A stretch of DNA of 64,000 bases from Engelhardtia mirabilis. GTDB lineage: Bacteria > Planctomycetota > UBA1135 > GCA-002686595. The DNA is taken from NCBI RefSeq assembly GCF_007748095.1, contig NZ_CP036287.1:744001-808000 (forward strand), read 5' to 3'. Below the pieces are notes generated by a model. That model did not search any database and was not told the DNA's origin. It saw nothing but the letters and a program-made list of their open reading frames with translations. Positions 19,680 to 29,277 of the stretch are shown piece by piece. Positions within the stretch are counted from its first letter, which is position 1, and every line of letters starts with the position of its first letter. The translations under genes were made by a program, and so were the position numbers.

Positions 19680-20777
19680 CTAGGCAAGGCCCGCCAACTC
19701 TTCGAAGCGACCGTGAAAGCCGAGTAGCTGATCGATCGAGAGGGGCGCATCGGCGAAGGTGGACGCCATCGCTGCAGTCGTCCTTCGCGAGCCGACGACA
19801 CGTTCGCGGCACCAGTTGCGCCAGGCGATCCAGATCCAGAGATGGAGCCGCAACCGCCCTCGTCGCTTCGAGTGCGCCCAAGACCGACGGACGAGCCTCG
19901 AGACGCCGTCGCGAAGCATGGCCAGGGTCAGATTCGCCGGGAAGAGCGGGTTGCGATTGGTCCGAGGGGATGTCGAGCGTACCCGGACGTGTTTCACCAG
20001 GTGATCCCCGAATGCACTTCGCAAGGCACAGGGGTACGTCGCCTTCATGTCAGATACAGCGGTTACCGAAGTCGCCGTACTGAGCCAGTCGGCGGTACGA
20101 CGCAACGCAGCGCGCACGGTTCGCCGCGATCCGCAACGGCGCGGTTGGCCCTCGGCTGCGCCGTCGCCAGGAACTTGGCTATCGGACGGCAGCTTGCGGC
20201 GAGAGCGAGCGCTGGGCCGGCTTGCGAGCGGTCCCACCTCGGTCTCGTGGATGAAGAGGGTCTTCGCGTCGACGACCACGGCTACGGTCACCGGCTGCTC
20301 CAGCCGGTCCACCTCGAACGTCTCCAGCTCGTCGAATGCGATCCGGACGGTCTTGGGCCCTCGACCCAGGTCCCGGGCCCTTCGCAGCAGTGCTTGCTGC
20401 AGCGCGCGGCAGTGCTCGCCGAGGAGACGCTGATGGCGGGCAACCGTGTCGAGCTTCGACCCAGTCAGTCGAGTCGACTGGCGCATCGTCACCTTGGAGA
20501 TGAAGTGCTCGAAGTGACGCCACAAGCGATCTGGCCGCTTCAATCGATAGTCGACCCTGAACGTCTGCGCCGAGAATCCGTGGTTGCAGATGGAGCAGTG
20601 GAAGCGCGGGACTCGGCGCCCGTCGCAGGCTCGGTCGAAGTAGCCCTTGGAGCGAAACCGGAAGTCGATTGCGCCGGTTTGGCTGGGACAATCCGACCAG
20701 GGGCATTGCTGGGGGACGAAGTTCTCGAGAGTCCGGGCGGATTGGTGCGGCTGGGGGTCGAGGCTCAGGGGTTCCAT
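19680..20777 (-). CDS. IS1-like DDE transposase (365 aa)
   Basis: The N-terminal 70 residues contain two cysteine pairs (CPWSDC at 25-30 and CSIC at 61-64) of a zinc-ribbon type, as in IS1 and IS1595 transposases. Candidate catalytic acids are Asp149 (FDELETFE), Asp243 (VSDMKATYP) and a late Asp290 in a stretch (ANLTLAMLRDGVSRLVRRSW, then SKRRGRL) that resembles the IS1 region around its final acidic residue. The frame is uninterrupted and fills most of the element, so it may be functional. A basic, low-complexity stretch at about 185-235 is unusual. The family is assigned by pattern only. Confidence 0.7.
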   Translation of the reverse strand: MEPLSLDPQPHQSARTLENFVPQQCPWSDCPSQTGAIDFRFRSKGYFDRACDGRRVPRFHCSICNHGFSAQTFRVDYRLKRPDRLWRHFEHFISKVTMRQSTRLTGSKLDTVARHQRLLGEHCRALQQALLRRARDLGRGPKTVRIAFDELETFEVDRLEQPVTVAVVVDAKTLFIHETEVGPLASRPSARSRRKLPSDSQVPGDGAAEGQPRRCGSRRTVRAALRRTADWLSTATSVTAVSDMKATYPCALRSAFGDHLVKHVRVRSTSPRTNRNPLFPANLTLAMLRDGVSRLVRRSWAHSKRRGRLRLHLWIWIAWRNWCRERVVGSRRTTAAMASTFADAPLSIDQLLGFHGRFEELAGLA

Positions 20778-20825
20778 ACCCCCAGGACGATCGAGCCCCC
20801 TACCGGTTACCTGTCTGCCCGAAAC

Positions 20826-20847
20826 TTGGCACAGCGAACGGGGTCAG
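20826..20847 (-). repeat. Right terminal inverted repeat of the insertion element
   Basis: TTGGCACAGCGAACGGGGTC followed by AG; the reverse complement matches the left end with one difference. A second GGGGTCA lies just outside, at 20852-20858, and provides the stop codon of the receiver-pseudokinase gene. Confidence 0.8.
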
Positions 20848-20855
20848 AAGCGGGG

Positions 20856-22178
20856 TCAGGCGGCGGCCTTGGAGGGCCACAGGTCCCCCCGCAACTCACC
20901 ACTCCCCGGCCCCGGATCCACCCGCAGCACGACCCGCGTCGTCCCATCGAGCCGTCCATCCAGCTCCAACGAAGCACTCAACTCCTTCGCTGCCAACTGT
21001 GCCAAGGGCAGGGCGAGCACACGATCGGGGTGCACTTCGTCGTTGCGGAAGGGCATGAATAGCAGCTCACGCTGCTCCTCGTTCAGGGGTGAGCCGTGCA
21101 GCTCCACCTCGATGCACAGTTCCGGCGCACCGAAGCTCGGGCTGGTCATCGAGAGGGTCGCGGCGACGCCCCGAGCGTCGGCGCGCTCGATGGACCAAGA
21201 CAGGATGCACTGCAGGGCGCGCGTGAGCAGGTCGCCGTCCAGCTTGGCGTGGATCGGGATCGGGGAGGCCTGCGTCAGCCGGAGGGGGATCTGGCGCTCC
21301 AGGCAATGTGCCCTTGCGCCCTCGGCGATGCCGAGGAGCAGACCCGAGAGGTCGCAGTCCTCGAGGCGAGCACGGCGGTGTCCGGTCTCCAGGGCGGCGA
21401 GGTCGGCCAGGTGGTGGAGGCCCTGGGAGATGTTCCGCGCCAGGATGAAGGCCTCGTCGAAGCCGCCGCCGTCCTTCGTCAGGCTCTCGAGGGTTCGCAT
21501 CAGGGCGTCGGCGGGCACGCCGAAGGCGCGGCCCGCGCCGAGTACGAACTCGGACTGGGATTGGGCGAAGGACTCGGCCACCCGCTTGTCGGCGTCGAGG
21601 GCGAGGTTGACCGTTTCGAGCGACTTGGCGTAGGCCTCGATCTGGTCGAGGTGGTCGCGGATGTCGCGCCGCAACTGCCACTTGTTGGTCAGGGTGCTGG
21701 CGAGCTGTTGGACCTCGATCGAGTCGAAGGGCTTCTTGAGGATCAGGAAGCGGTCGCTACTGCCCAGTCGATCGACGATCTCGTCGTAGCTGTAGTCGGC
21801 GTAGGCCGTGCAGACCACGCCCTGCAGCTCGGGGTCGACCTCCCAGAGCCGCTTGAGTGTATCCACGCCGTCCCAGCCGGGGGGCATGCGGACATCCATG
21901 AAGACCATCGCGAAGGGCTTGCCCTCGTCGCCCGCGGCCTGCACCTGGGCCAGGGCGTCTTTGCCCTGCAGCGCGTGGGACAGCTCGTAGGTCGGCTGCA
22001 GTCGAGGCGCGATCGAGGCGCTCTCTTGGTCACCCAGGATGCTGGCAGCCAGATCGTCCAACTCGGCCGATGCAGCGGCTGCCTCCCGGCACGGCATCAG
22101 GATCTTGGTGAAGTCGTCGTGGATCGCCTGGTTGTCGTCGACGACCAGGATGCGACGGTTTTCGTTGGAGTTGCTCAT
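20856..22178 (-). CDS. Receiver domain joined to a degenerate histidine-kinase module
   Basis: Start ATG 22178 (MSNSNENRRILVVDD), 13 nt after the stop of the upstream kinase; 440 aa. The receiver domain covers residues 8-160 with Asp14/15, phospho-acceptor Asp95 (MDVRM), Thr124 and Lys149 (KKPF) all present. An insert of about 35 residues lies between the first strand and the rest. A coiled linker follows (RRDIRDHLDQIEAYAKSLE), then a dimerisation-like helical region without an H-box histidine. The final ATPase-like fold lacks a recognisable N-box asparagine (LTRALQCILSWSIERAD) and the G2 glycines (VLALPLAQLA). It should therefore receive a phosphoryl group but not phosphorylate. The stop TGA reads straight into CCCC of the insertion-element end. 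Confidence 0.85.
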   Translation of the reverse strand: MSNSNENRRILVVDDNQAIHDDFTKILMPCREAAAASAELDDLAASILGDQESASIAPRLQPTYELSHALQGKDALAQVQAAGDEGKPFAMVFMDVRMPPGWDGVDTLKRLWEVDPELQGVVCTAYADYSYDEIVDRLGSSDRFLILKKPFDSIEVQQLASTLTNKWQLRRDIRDHLDQIEAYAKSLETVNLALDADKRVAESFAQSQSEFVLGAGRAFGVPADALMRTLESLTKDGGGFDEAFILARNISQGLHHLADLAALETGHRRARLEDCDLSGLLLGIAEGARAHCLERQIPLRLTQASPIPIHAKLDGDLLTRALQCILSWSIERADARGVAATLSMTSPSFGAPELCIEVELHGSPLNEEQRELLFMPFRNDEVHPDRVLALPLAQLAAKELSASLELDGRLDGTTRVVLRVDPGPGSGELRGDLWPSKAAA

Positions 22179-22191
22179 GATCCCGGGCGCC

Positions 22192-24090
22192 TCAGGCGGC
22201 CTTGGCCCTCTGCAGGGGGAACTCGAGGACGAACTCGGCACCGCAGCCGAGCCCATCGCTGGTCACGGAGAGGTGTCCACCGAGCTCCGTGGCGCTGTTG
22301 GCAGCGGAGTGCAGTCCGAACCCGTGCCCATTCTTCTTGGTCGTGAATCCGTGACTGAAGATGCGCTCGACGTGATCCGGCGCGATACCGAGTCCGTTGT
22401 CACGCACGGCGAGGCGCAAGGTGCCGGAATCCGTGGTCTTGACCGAGACGGTCAGGCGCGGCGCGTCGACCCCCGCCTCGGCCACGGACTGGCGGGCGTT
22501 CTGGATCAGGTTGACGAGGATCTCGAGCAGCTTGTGCCGGTCGACCGAGACGATGGGCAGGTCGTCGTAGTCACGGACGATCTCGAGGTCCCGGGCCACC
22601 GCTCCGGACGCCTGGGCCGTGAGCTCGACGGCCTTGTCGATCTGCTGGCCCAAGTCCAAGGACTCGTCCAGGCGGGACTGTCCGGCGTAGGCCTGCTGAG
22701 ACGCGACCAACTCGCGGATGTGGTCGACCCCCTCGCGGACGTTGACGAGCTCGCCGGCCACGTTCGAGCGCTCGCTCTCCAGCTCCCGCACCAGGGCCTG
22801 AAGGAATGGCAGCAGCTTCTGGCCGCGTGGATCGTCGGCGATGAACGTCGCCAGCTGATCGCCCTGACTCTCGAGCAGCACGACGAGCTTGCTGAGCTGG
22901 GGCAGCTTGGATCGCCGCAGGCGGTCGTCCGCCAGCTCCACCCCGAGCACCACGGAATTCAACACGTTGCCGACGTTGTGGAGGATGCCCGTCGCGATCT
23001 CGGACATGCCCGCCGACCGCGCGGCGGTCACCACTGCCTCGCGCGAAGCCGCCAACTTCTCGAGCATCGAATCGAACTCGCGGGCCAGGGTGCCGATCTC
23101 GTCGTCCCGCTCCATGCCGACGCGGGCATGGGCGTCGTCGGACTTGCCGATCGCGACCGCGTGCTGGGTCAGCGTCGCCAGGGGCTCCAGGACCATCCGA
23201 CCCAGCAAGCGCTGCAGGACCAGCAGCGTGCCCAGGCCGATCGCCACCGCCGAGAGCAGGGCGTACTGGATGGCGTTGCGGCCCCGAGCCGAGATGGTGC
23301 GCGGGAGCTTGGCGCGCAGCAGCATCGCGGGGCGATGCTGGATGTCGTCGAGGGTAGCGAAGGCCTCGAGGTGGTCGTTGTCGATGGCGCGCAGGACCGT
23401 GCCGGCGGCCGCGGTGACGTCGTCGCGGATTGCCAGCATCTCCGGGGGAAGCTCGGGCGAATCGAGAGCCCAGACGTCGAGTTGGAGTCCGGTGGAGGTG
23501 CCGATCGCCTCCATCCGGGCGCCTGGCAGCAGGCTACCCATCAACAATCGACCCAGCAGCTTGGAGTGGCCAGGCTCGAGGACCGGTCGGGAGCTGACTA
23601 CCATCGGACCGCGCTCCGTCGACATCAGCCCACTGATCGGCTCGAGGTCGCCGCGCGCCGAGGCCAGCAACGGGTGACTTGCGGCGAGACGTCCCCGGGG
23701 GAAGCCCCGCAGGCGGCCCTCCATGCCGGGCGCTTCCGGTCGAATGTCGCTCCACAGCACGCCACCCTCACTGTCGATCACGAAGAGCAGGTCGACCCGC
23801 TGCGCGTCGAGAGTGCCCTCGTGCAGCAGGACCCGCTCGTAGGTGTCGTCACTGCGGGCGATGTAGTCGTCCAGGGCGGGGTTGCTGGCCAGACCCGCCG
23901 CGAGGCGGTTCAGGTTCTGGACCTCGTTCTCGATCGCGACGACCGTGCGCTTCAAGTCGCGCTCGGCGTGCTCGTGCTCGAGGTCCTCGAAGCTGGGGGT
24001 GAGGATCATCCTCTGCACGCCGTGGTCGGCCGCCGCATAGAGGGCGACGAGCACGAGCAAGGTGCGGATGATCTTGAGGCGCAGGGACAT
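22192..24090 (-). CDS. CHASE4-HAMP sensor histidine kinase (632 aa)
   Basis: A first transmembrane helix (about 8-24) and a second (about 276-297) bracket an extracytoplasmic sensor of about 250 residues that resembles CHASE4 (FVIDSEGGVLWSD, RGPMVVSSRPVLEP). HAMP follows (LATLTQHAVAIG to LAREFDSMLEKLA). The dimerisation helix has the phospho-accepting His371 in the GILHNVGNVLN type of H-box. The ATPase domain is complete: NLIQNARQS (N), DNGLGIAPDHVERIF (G1/F) and GHGFGLHSA (G2). It is a functional-looking membrane kinase, cotranscribed with the receiver-pseudokinase gene 13 nt downstream, its likely partner. The signal is unknown. Confidence 0.92.
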   Translation of the reverse strand: MSLRLKIIRTLLVLVALYAAADHGVQRMILTPSFEDLEHEHAERDLKRTVVAIENEVQNLNRLAAGLASNPALDDYIARSDDTYERVLLHEGTLDAQRVDLLFVIDSEGGVLWSDIRPEAPGMEGRLRGFPRGRLAASHPLLASARGDLEPISGLMSTERGPMVVSSRPVLEPGHSKLLGRLLMGSLLPGARMEAIGTSTGLQLDVWALDSPELPPEMLAIRDDVTAAAGTVLRAIDNDHLEAFATLDDIQHRPAMLLRAKLPRTISARGRNAIQYALLSAVAIGLGTLLVLQRLLGRMVLEPLATLTQHAVAIGKSDDAHARVGMERDDEIGTLAREFDSMLEKLAASREAVVTAARSAGMSEIATGILHNVGNVLNSVVLGVELADDRLRRSKLPQLSKLVVLLESQGDQLATFIADDPRGQKLLPFLQALVRELESERSNVAGELVNVREGVDHIRELVASQQAYAGQSRLDESLDLGQQIDKAVELTAQASGAVARDLEIVRDYDDLPIVSVDRHKLLEILVNLIQNARQSVAEAGVDAPRLTVSVKTTDSGTLRLAVRDNGLGIAPDHVERIFSHGFTTKKNGHGFGLHSAANSATELGGHLSVTSDGLGCGAEFVLEFPLQRAKAA

Positions 24091-24329
24091 CGGGCGGCGT
24101 GGGGGGGAGAGCGCGATCCGCGCCCCGCGCCTCGCCGGGTGGCTCGCCGCTGGGGTCGCATCGCGTCAGTTGCCGGAGCCCGCGTCGGGGGCTCGATGGG
24201 AAGATCGATTGGAGAGGTGGTTCGCCTTGAGCGAAAGGGGCCGGATGGAGAGCGGGCTCGATGCGGTAGGCGCAGGAGGTGTGGGCAGATAGGCGCCGCC
24301 GTGGGAGCGCCTGGGGCTGCGCGGACGGA

Positions 24330-24806
24330 TCAGGCCGCTACGCTTTCCTCGGTGACCGACGATTCGGTCGCGAGAGGCTCCGCCTCGCCCTCACGCAGGG
24401 GGCGTGTGGCCTCGTTGACCAGCTTGCAGAGCGTCTGCAGCTCGTCGCCCTGGCGCAGAGCGCAGTCGGCGGGTTTCTCGCCGCGGGCGACCTGCTCCAG
24501 GTAACGCTCCAAGCGGTAGACGGGGCCGGCGATGCGGAAGGTGACGAGCACGCCGACCGAGAATGTCAGTGGCAGCAGCACCAGTACCGAGAAGGCCAGC
24601 ACGCCCATCAGCTCACCCCGCATCTCGCTCAGGACCAGCAAGGCGTCGTTGGGCAGGCGCATGGCGAGGTCGCTGTACATCTGCATGAAGAGCAGGAACT
24701 GCAGCAGCAAGCTGGTGAGAGCGACGCCGCCGAAGATGGCGGTCAGCCGGAGCTGGAGTTTGGGCTGGATCAGCTTGATCCGGCGCTTGTGTCGGGTTGT
24801 CGACAT
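24330..24806 (-). CDS. Small two-helix membrane protein with HAMP domain
   Basis: 158 aa with two transmembrane helices (about 21-43 and 68-90) and a very short extracytoplasmic loop. A HAMP-like segment follows (FRIAGPVYRLERYLEQVARGEKPADCALRQGDELQTLCKLVNEA, cited here only by its ends FRIAGPVYRL and DELQTLCKLV). It has no kinase, cyclase or methyl-accepting domain, so it cannot signal on its own. It begins 13 nt after the HEAT-repeat gene, at the end of the minor-pilin operon, which suggests a part in pilus or secretion assembly or in signalling to the kinase encoded downstream. The C-terminal 20 residues are acidic. Confidence 0.75.
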   Translation of the reverse strand: MSTTRHKRRIKLIQPKLQLRLTAIFGGVALTSLLLQFLLFMQMYSDLAMRLPNDALLVLSEMRGELMGVLAFSVLVLLPLTFSVGVLVTFRIAGPVYRLERYLEQVARGEKPADCALRQGDELQTLCKLVNEATRPLREGEAEPLATESSVTEESVAA

Positions 24807-24819
24807 GGGTGGGTGCGGG

Positions 24820-26100
24820 TCAGGGCTCGAGGGCGGTCATTGACAGTGCGGTGCGCCAGGCCTCGATGTCCGCAGGCAAGTCGAGGCTCGTGATGTGGCG
24901 CAGTGCCTCGAGGGCGCGGGTGCGGACGAGTTCGCGATCGTCGAGCAGCAGCTCGATCAAGCTCTCGCGGGCAATGGGTGAATCCAGAGCCGTCAAGGCC
25001 AGGCAGGAGTAGCCCAGCAAGACGTCGTCGTCGCTGCGCCGCAGGACGTGGAGCACCTCCTGCGCCAAGTCGTGACGGCGGTAGCGACGGCCCGCGATCT
25101 CGCGCAGGGCTTCGCAGGTCTCGCTGCGACCTCCACCGCGCAGGGCAGCGCGGATCGCAGGCCACTCTTCGGCCCACCAACGCTCGTTGGCGCGCAGCCA
25201 GGTGAGCCAACGGAAGTAGTCGTCCTCGAGGGGCAGGCCGCTGACGTGCTGGAGGCTCCAGTGCACGTTGCCACGAACGGCCGCGGACGGCGACTCGAGC
25301 AGGTGTACCAGGGTGTCGAGGGCCAGCGGATCCTCGAGGCGACCCGCTGTCAGGGCCGCTTCGCCGAGGCGCCTGTCGTCGTGCTCCAGGTCGAGGAGAC
25401 GGCGAACCTGACTGCGTACGCGCTCGGAGATCTCGAGCGGATCGAGCGAGCCGATGCGGCCGATGGACGAGAGGATCAGCGGGTCGAGCTCGGGCGCCAG
25501 ATCCAGGAGGTCCGCCAGGACCTCGACCGAATCGAGCCGGGCCACCGCCGAGATGCCACGCACCAGCGCCTCCCGCAGGGGCATCGAGGCCCGCAGGTAG
25601 GTCGAGGCGATGCCCCGCAGGGACGAGGCGCTGCGACGGTGCATGCGCTCCGCGCAGGCCTGGACCGCGCGCGTGACCGGACCGGCGCGTTCGCAGGGCC
25701 CCGCCAGCGCGATCAGCAGGTTGACCTCCGCCGACAGCCCGAAGCGCGAGAGGGCGCCGATGCGCGCGCATCGCGCGGTGCCGGTGATCTCGGGCTCGGG
25801 CTCGAGCGCCCGGTGGACGTCGGGTCGCGGGAGTTCGGCCAGGACCTCGCTCAAGAGCTCGAACTCGGCGCCTTCGGGCTGCCCCGAGACAGGGTTCGAG
25901 GCCAGCCTGTCCAGTCGCGCCAGCACCGTGGGCAGGATCGACTTGCCGAGGGCCACCAGCTCCCGGTGGGCGTCGTCGGTGGCCGAGGCCGTGGTTTGCA
26001 GGGCTCGGTCGATGAGCTCGTCGGCCGACTTGGATTGAGCTGCACTGGGCAGGGCAAGGGCGATGAGGGCCAAGAGCGTGCCGGCTGCGGCGCGAGCCAT
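24820..26100 (-). CDS. Exported HEAT-repeat protein
   Basis: The start is taken at ATG 26100 (MARAAAGTLLALIALALP), which gives a clear signal peptide ending near AAQS; the frame extends 45 codons upstream but without signal features. The mature part (about 400 aa) is a series of helical pairs of HEAT type, for example AREELV-like units such as ESLIELLLDDRELVRTRALE and ALDTLVHLLESPSAAVRGN. No catalytic motif is visible. It sits 131 nt downstream of the PilX-like gene and 13 nt upstream of the HAMP protein, so it may be a periplasmic scaffold for the pilus-like system. The last 12 residues include the short alternate ending MTALEP. Confidence 0.75.
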   Translation of the reverse strand: MARAAAGTLLALIALALPSAAQSKSADELIDRALQTTASATDDAHRELVALGKSILPTVLARLDRLASNPVSGQPEGAEFELLSEVLAELPRPDVHRALEPEPEITGTARCARIGALSRFGLSAEVNLLIALAGPCERAGPVTRAVQACAERMHRRSASSLRGIASTYLRASMPLREALVRGISAVARLDSVEVLADLLDLAPELDPLILSSIGRIGSLDPLEISERVRSQVRRLLDLEHDDRRLGEAALTAGRLEDPLALDTLVHLLESPSAAVRGNVHWSLQHVSGLPLEDDYFRWLTWLRANERWWAEEWPAIRAALRGGGRSETCEALREIAGRRYRRHDLAQEVLHVLRRSDDDVLLGYSCLALTALDSPIARESLIELLLDDRELVRTRALEALRHITSLDLPADIEAWRTALSMTALEP

Positions 26101-26231
26101 GGCCCTGCCGGTCCGATCCACGGTCGGTCCGCGGAGCGCATCCAAACCGAAGCTCGATGCGAGTGCGAGCAACCTGGAGTGCCCCGAGTCGTGCCTGGCG
26201 ACTCGCCTTGATCTGGACTGCCGCATCAGTC

Positions 26232-27911
<1,680 letters not shown>

Positions 27912-27914
27912 GGC

Positions 27915-28520
27915 TCAGTTCCTGAATGCGACGCGGGTCTCGTTGTAGACCTCGAAGCGCTTCCCGACACTGTTGACCCGCGCCAGGCTGAGCTGGATCA
28001 GGACGCTGCGATTGTCGTCGGCGAGGTGAAAGGCCAGTCCGTACTCGTCGATCAGGCCGTTGTCGTTGTCATCCTCGACGTTCTCGAGGGTCTCGCCGAT
28101 GGCGGCCTCGGCGACGTACTTGCCCCACACCACCCGTGTCTCGCCCTCCTCCTCCGGGTTGCGGTACCAGAGCACCTGGAAGCCCTCGGCGTCCAGGGCG
28201 ATGCGCTCGGGGTCGCCCCAAACGGGCTCGCCGTCCTCGACCCCGGTTGCGACCACGAAGTTGATCGTGGGGCTGTGCATCGGCGCCGGGTTCATGGGGT
28301 TCATGAGCGCCTGGTCGGCGCCCATCAGCGCCAGGGAGATGCGTTCCAGGGTCTGGTTCGCGATCAGCGCGAGTTGGGCCCGGTCGTCGCTCCGCTGCCG
28401 ACCGTTCTGGCTGGTGCGCACGAGCATCGATGCATTGACGGCCACGATGGCGAACAGGCTCAACGCCAACATCAGCTCGAGCAGACTGAAGCCGCCCCGG
28501 GATCGGCTGTGGTGCCTCAC
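27915..28520 (-). CDS. PilW-like minor pilin (prepilin N-terminus)
   Basis: Start GTG 28520 (VRHHSRSRGGFSLLELM), which overlaps the stop of the upstream gene as GTGA; 201 aa. The leader ends RGG and cleavage before Phe gives FSLLELMLALSLFAIVAV, the type IV prepilin/pseudopilin hydrophobic helix with Glu at +5. The mature part has few Cys and ends KRFEVYNETRVAFRN. An acidic loop (EDDNDNGLIDEYG) looks like a calcium-type loop of the dockerin/DxDNDG kind. The longer open frame to 29555 is a mixture of frames. It lies between PilV-like and PilX-like genes. Confidence 0.85.
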   Translation of the reverse strand: MRHHSRSRGGFSLLELMLALSLFAIVAVNASMLVRTSQNGRQRSDDRAQLALIANQTLERISLALMGADQALMNPMNPAPMHSPTINFVVATGVEDGEPVWGDPERIALDAEGFQVLWYRNPEEEGETRVVWGKYVAEAAIGETLENVEDDNDNGLIDEYGLAFHLADDNRSVLIQLSLARVNSVGKRFEVYNETRVAFRN

Positions 28521-29071
28521 TGCGACACCATCGCGGTCTGGAACCGCAGCTGCCGATTGCCGACGCTGCCGTTCCACTGGATCACGAGCTCGATCGGCAG
28601 GATGGTGTAGTTGTCGGAGTGGTCGGCGCTGTCGACGACTCCGTCGCCGTCGAGGTCGCGGGGCAGTCCCAGGCGGGTGTATTGGCAGTCTTCGGCGAGG
28701 CGGCCGTCCTGCTCCGGGAAGTGGATCCGACCGACGAAGCCGTCGGCGTCGCCCTCTTGGGGATCGAGCCCGGCCACGGCGAAGCTCGCACCCGGCGCCG
28801 TACCGTTCCCACCCGGGTCGTCGGTCGGGTCGCTGTTGTAGGTGGCGAAGATCGCCTCGAAGTCGACTGTCCGAATGGTCTCGAACTGAAAGCGCGCCGC
28901 CTCGGCGGCCAGGGCCTCTTCGCTGAGCATCGGGCCCACGCGCGAGGTCGAGCTCATCGTGCTGGACAGGAGGCCCACGGCGACGGTCAGGATGACCATG
29001 ACGACGGTGACCTCGAGCAGGCTGAAGCCTGATCGACGATGGGGGCCGGGATCTGGGTGCGAGCGGAGCAT
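28517..29071 (-). CDS. PilV-like minor pilin (prepilin N-terminus)
   Basis: Start ATG 29071 (MLRSHPDPGPHRRSGFSLL); 184 aa. The leader RRSG is cleaved before FSLLEVTVVMVILTVAVG, a type IV prepilin helix with Glu+5. The mature domain contains DLDGDGVVDSADHSDN, a calcium-binding-like loop, and ends TAMVSQ. It is the first gene of the run PilV-like, PilW-like, PilX-like, HEAT protein, HAMP protein. It is divergent from the TRAP binding-protein gene, with 206 nt between. A longer frame extends to 29398, but the leader sets the start. Expected to be processed by a prepilin peptidase encoded elsewhere. Confidence 0.85.
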   Translation of the reverse strand: MLRSHPDPGPHRRSGFSLLEVTVVMVILTVAVGLLSSTMSSTSRVGPMLSEEALAAEAARFQFETIRTVDFEAIFATYNSDPTDDPGGNGTAPGASFAVAGLDPQEGDADGFVGRIHFPEQDGRLAEDCQYTRLGLPRDLDGDGVVDSADHSDNYTILPIELVIQWNGSVGNRQLRFQTAMVSQ

Positions 29072-29277
29072 GGGGGGGCGCTCGAGGCGTGATGGCAATG
29101 GTCTGAGGCGCGACGTTCCAGCGGCTTCGACAGCAACGTCCCCGGGCCTTGAGGCCAATGGCTCGAAGGGTTGCTTCGCGCATTGGCTGGAACTTCTTTC
29201 CTGGTTTGCAGCCGCTACATTGGGCCGCGACGCGCGTGACGCCTGTGCGACCTCGGCCACAACCGGACCCAACTTCG

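Larger units (their letters stand above)
19618..20847. mobile_element. Insertion sequence with 22-bp inverted repeats and one transposase gene
   Basis: A 1230-bp element bounded by a 22-bp inverted repeat. The left end is CTGACCCCCTTCGCTGTGCC followed by AA (19618-19639); the right end (20826-20847) is its reverse complement with one mismatch. It carries a single minus-strand transposase gene. A subterminal inverted pair GTGCCAAA/TTTGGCAC lies just inside the left end. No target-site duplication is obvious; directly outside the right end is a second TGACCCC copy (12 nt out), so the right boundary could be 20858. Confidence 0.8.

Noticed and set aside
19680..20777. REP-associated tyrosine transposase (Y1 type)
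   Set aside because: There is no HUH motif or single-tyrosine helix; the cysteine pairs and acidic residues fit a DDE-type enzyme better.
29180..29215. Possible sigma-54 promoter before dctP (TTTGCAG with an upstream TGG)
   Set aside because: The GG and GC dinucleotides are not at the required 12-base offset, so the match is only to the -12 half.
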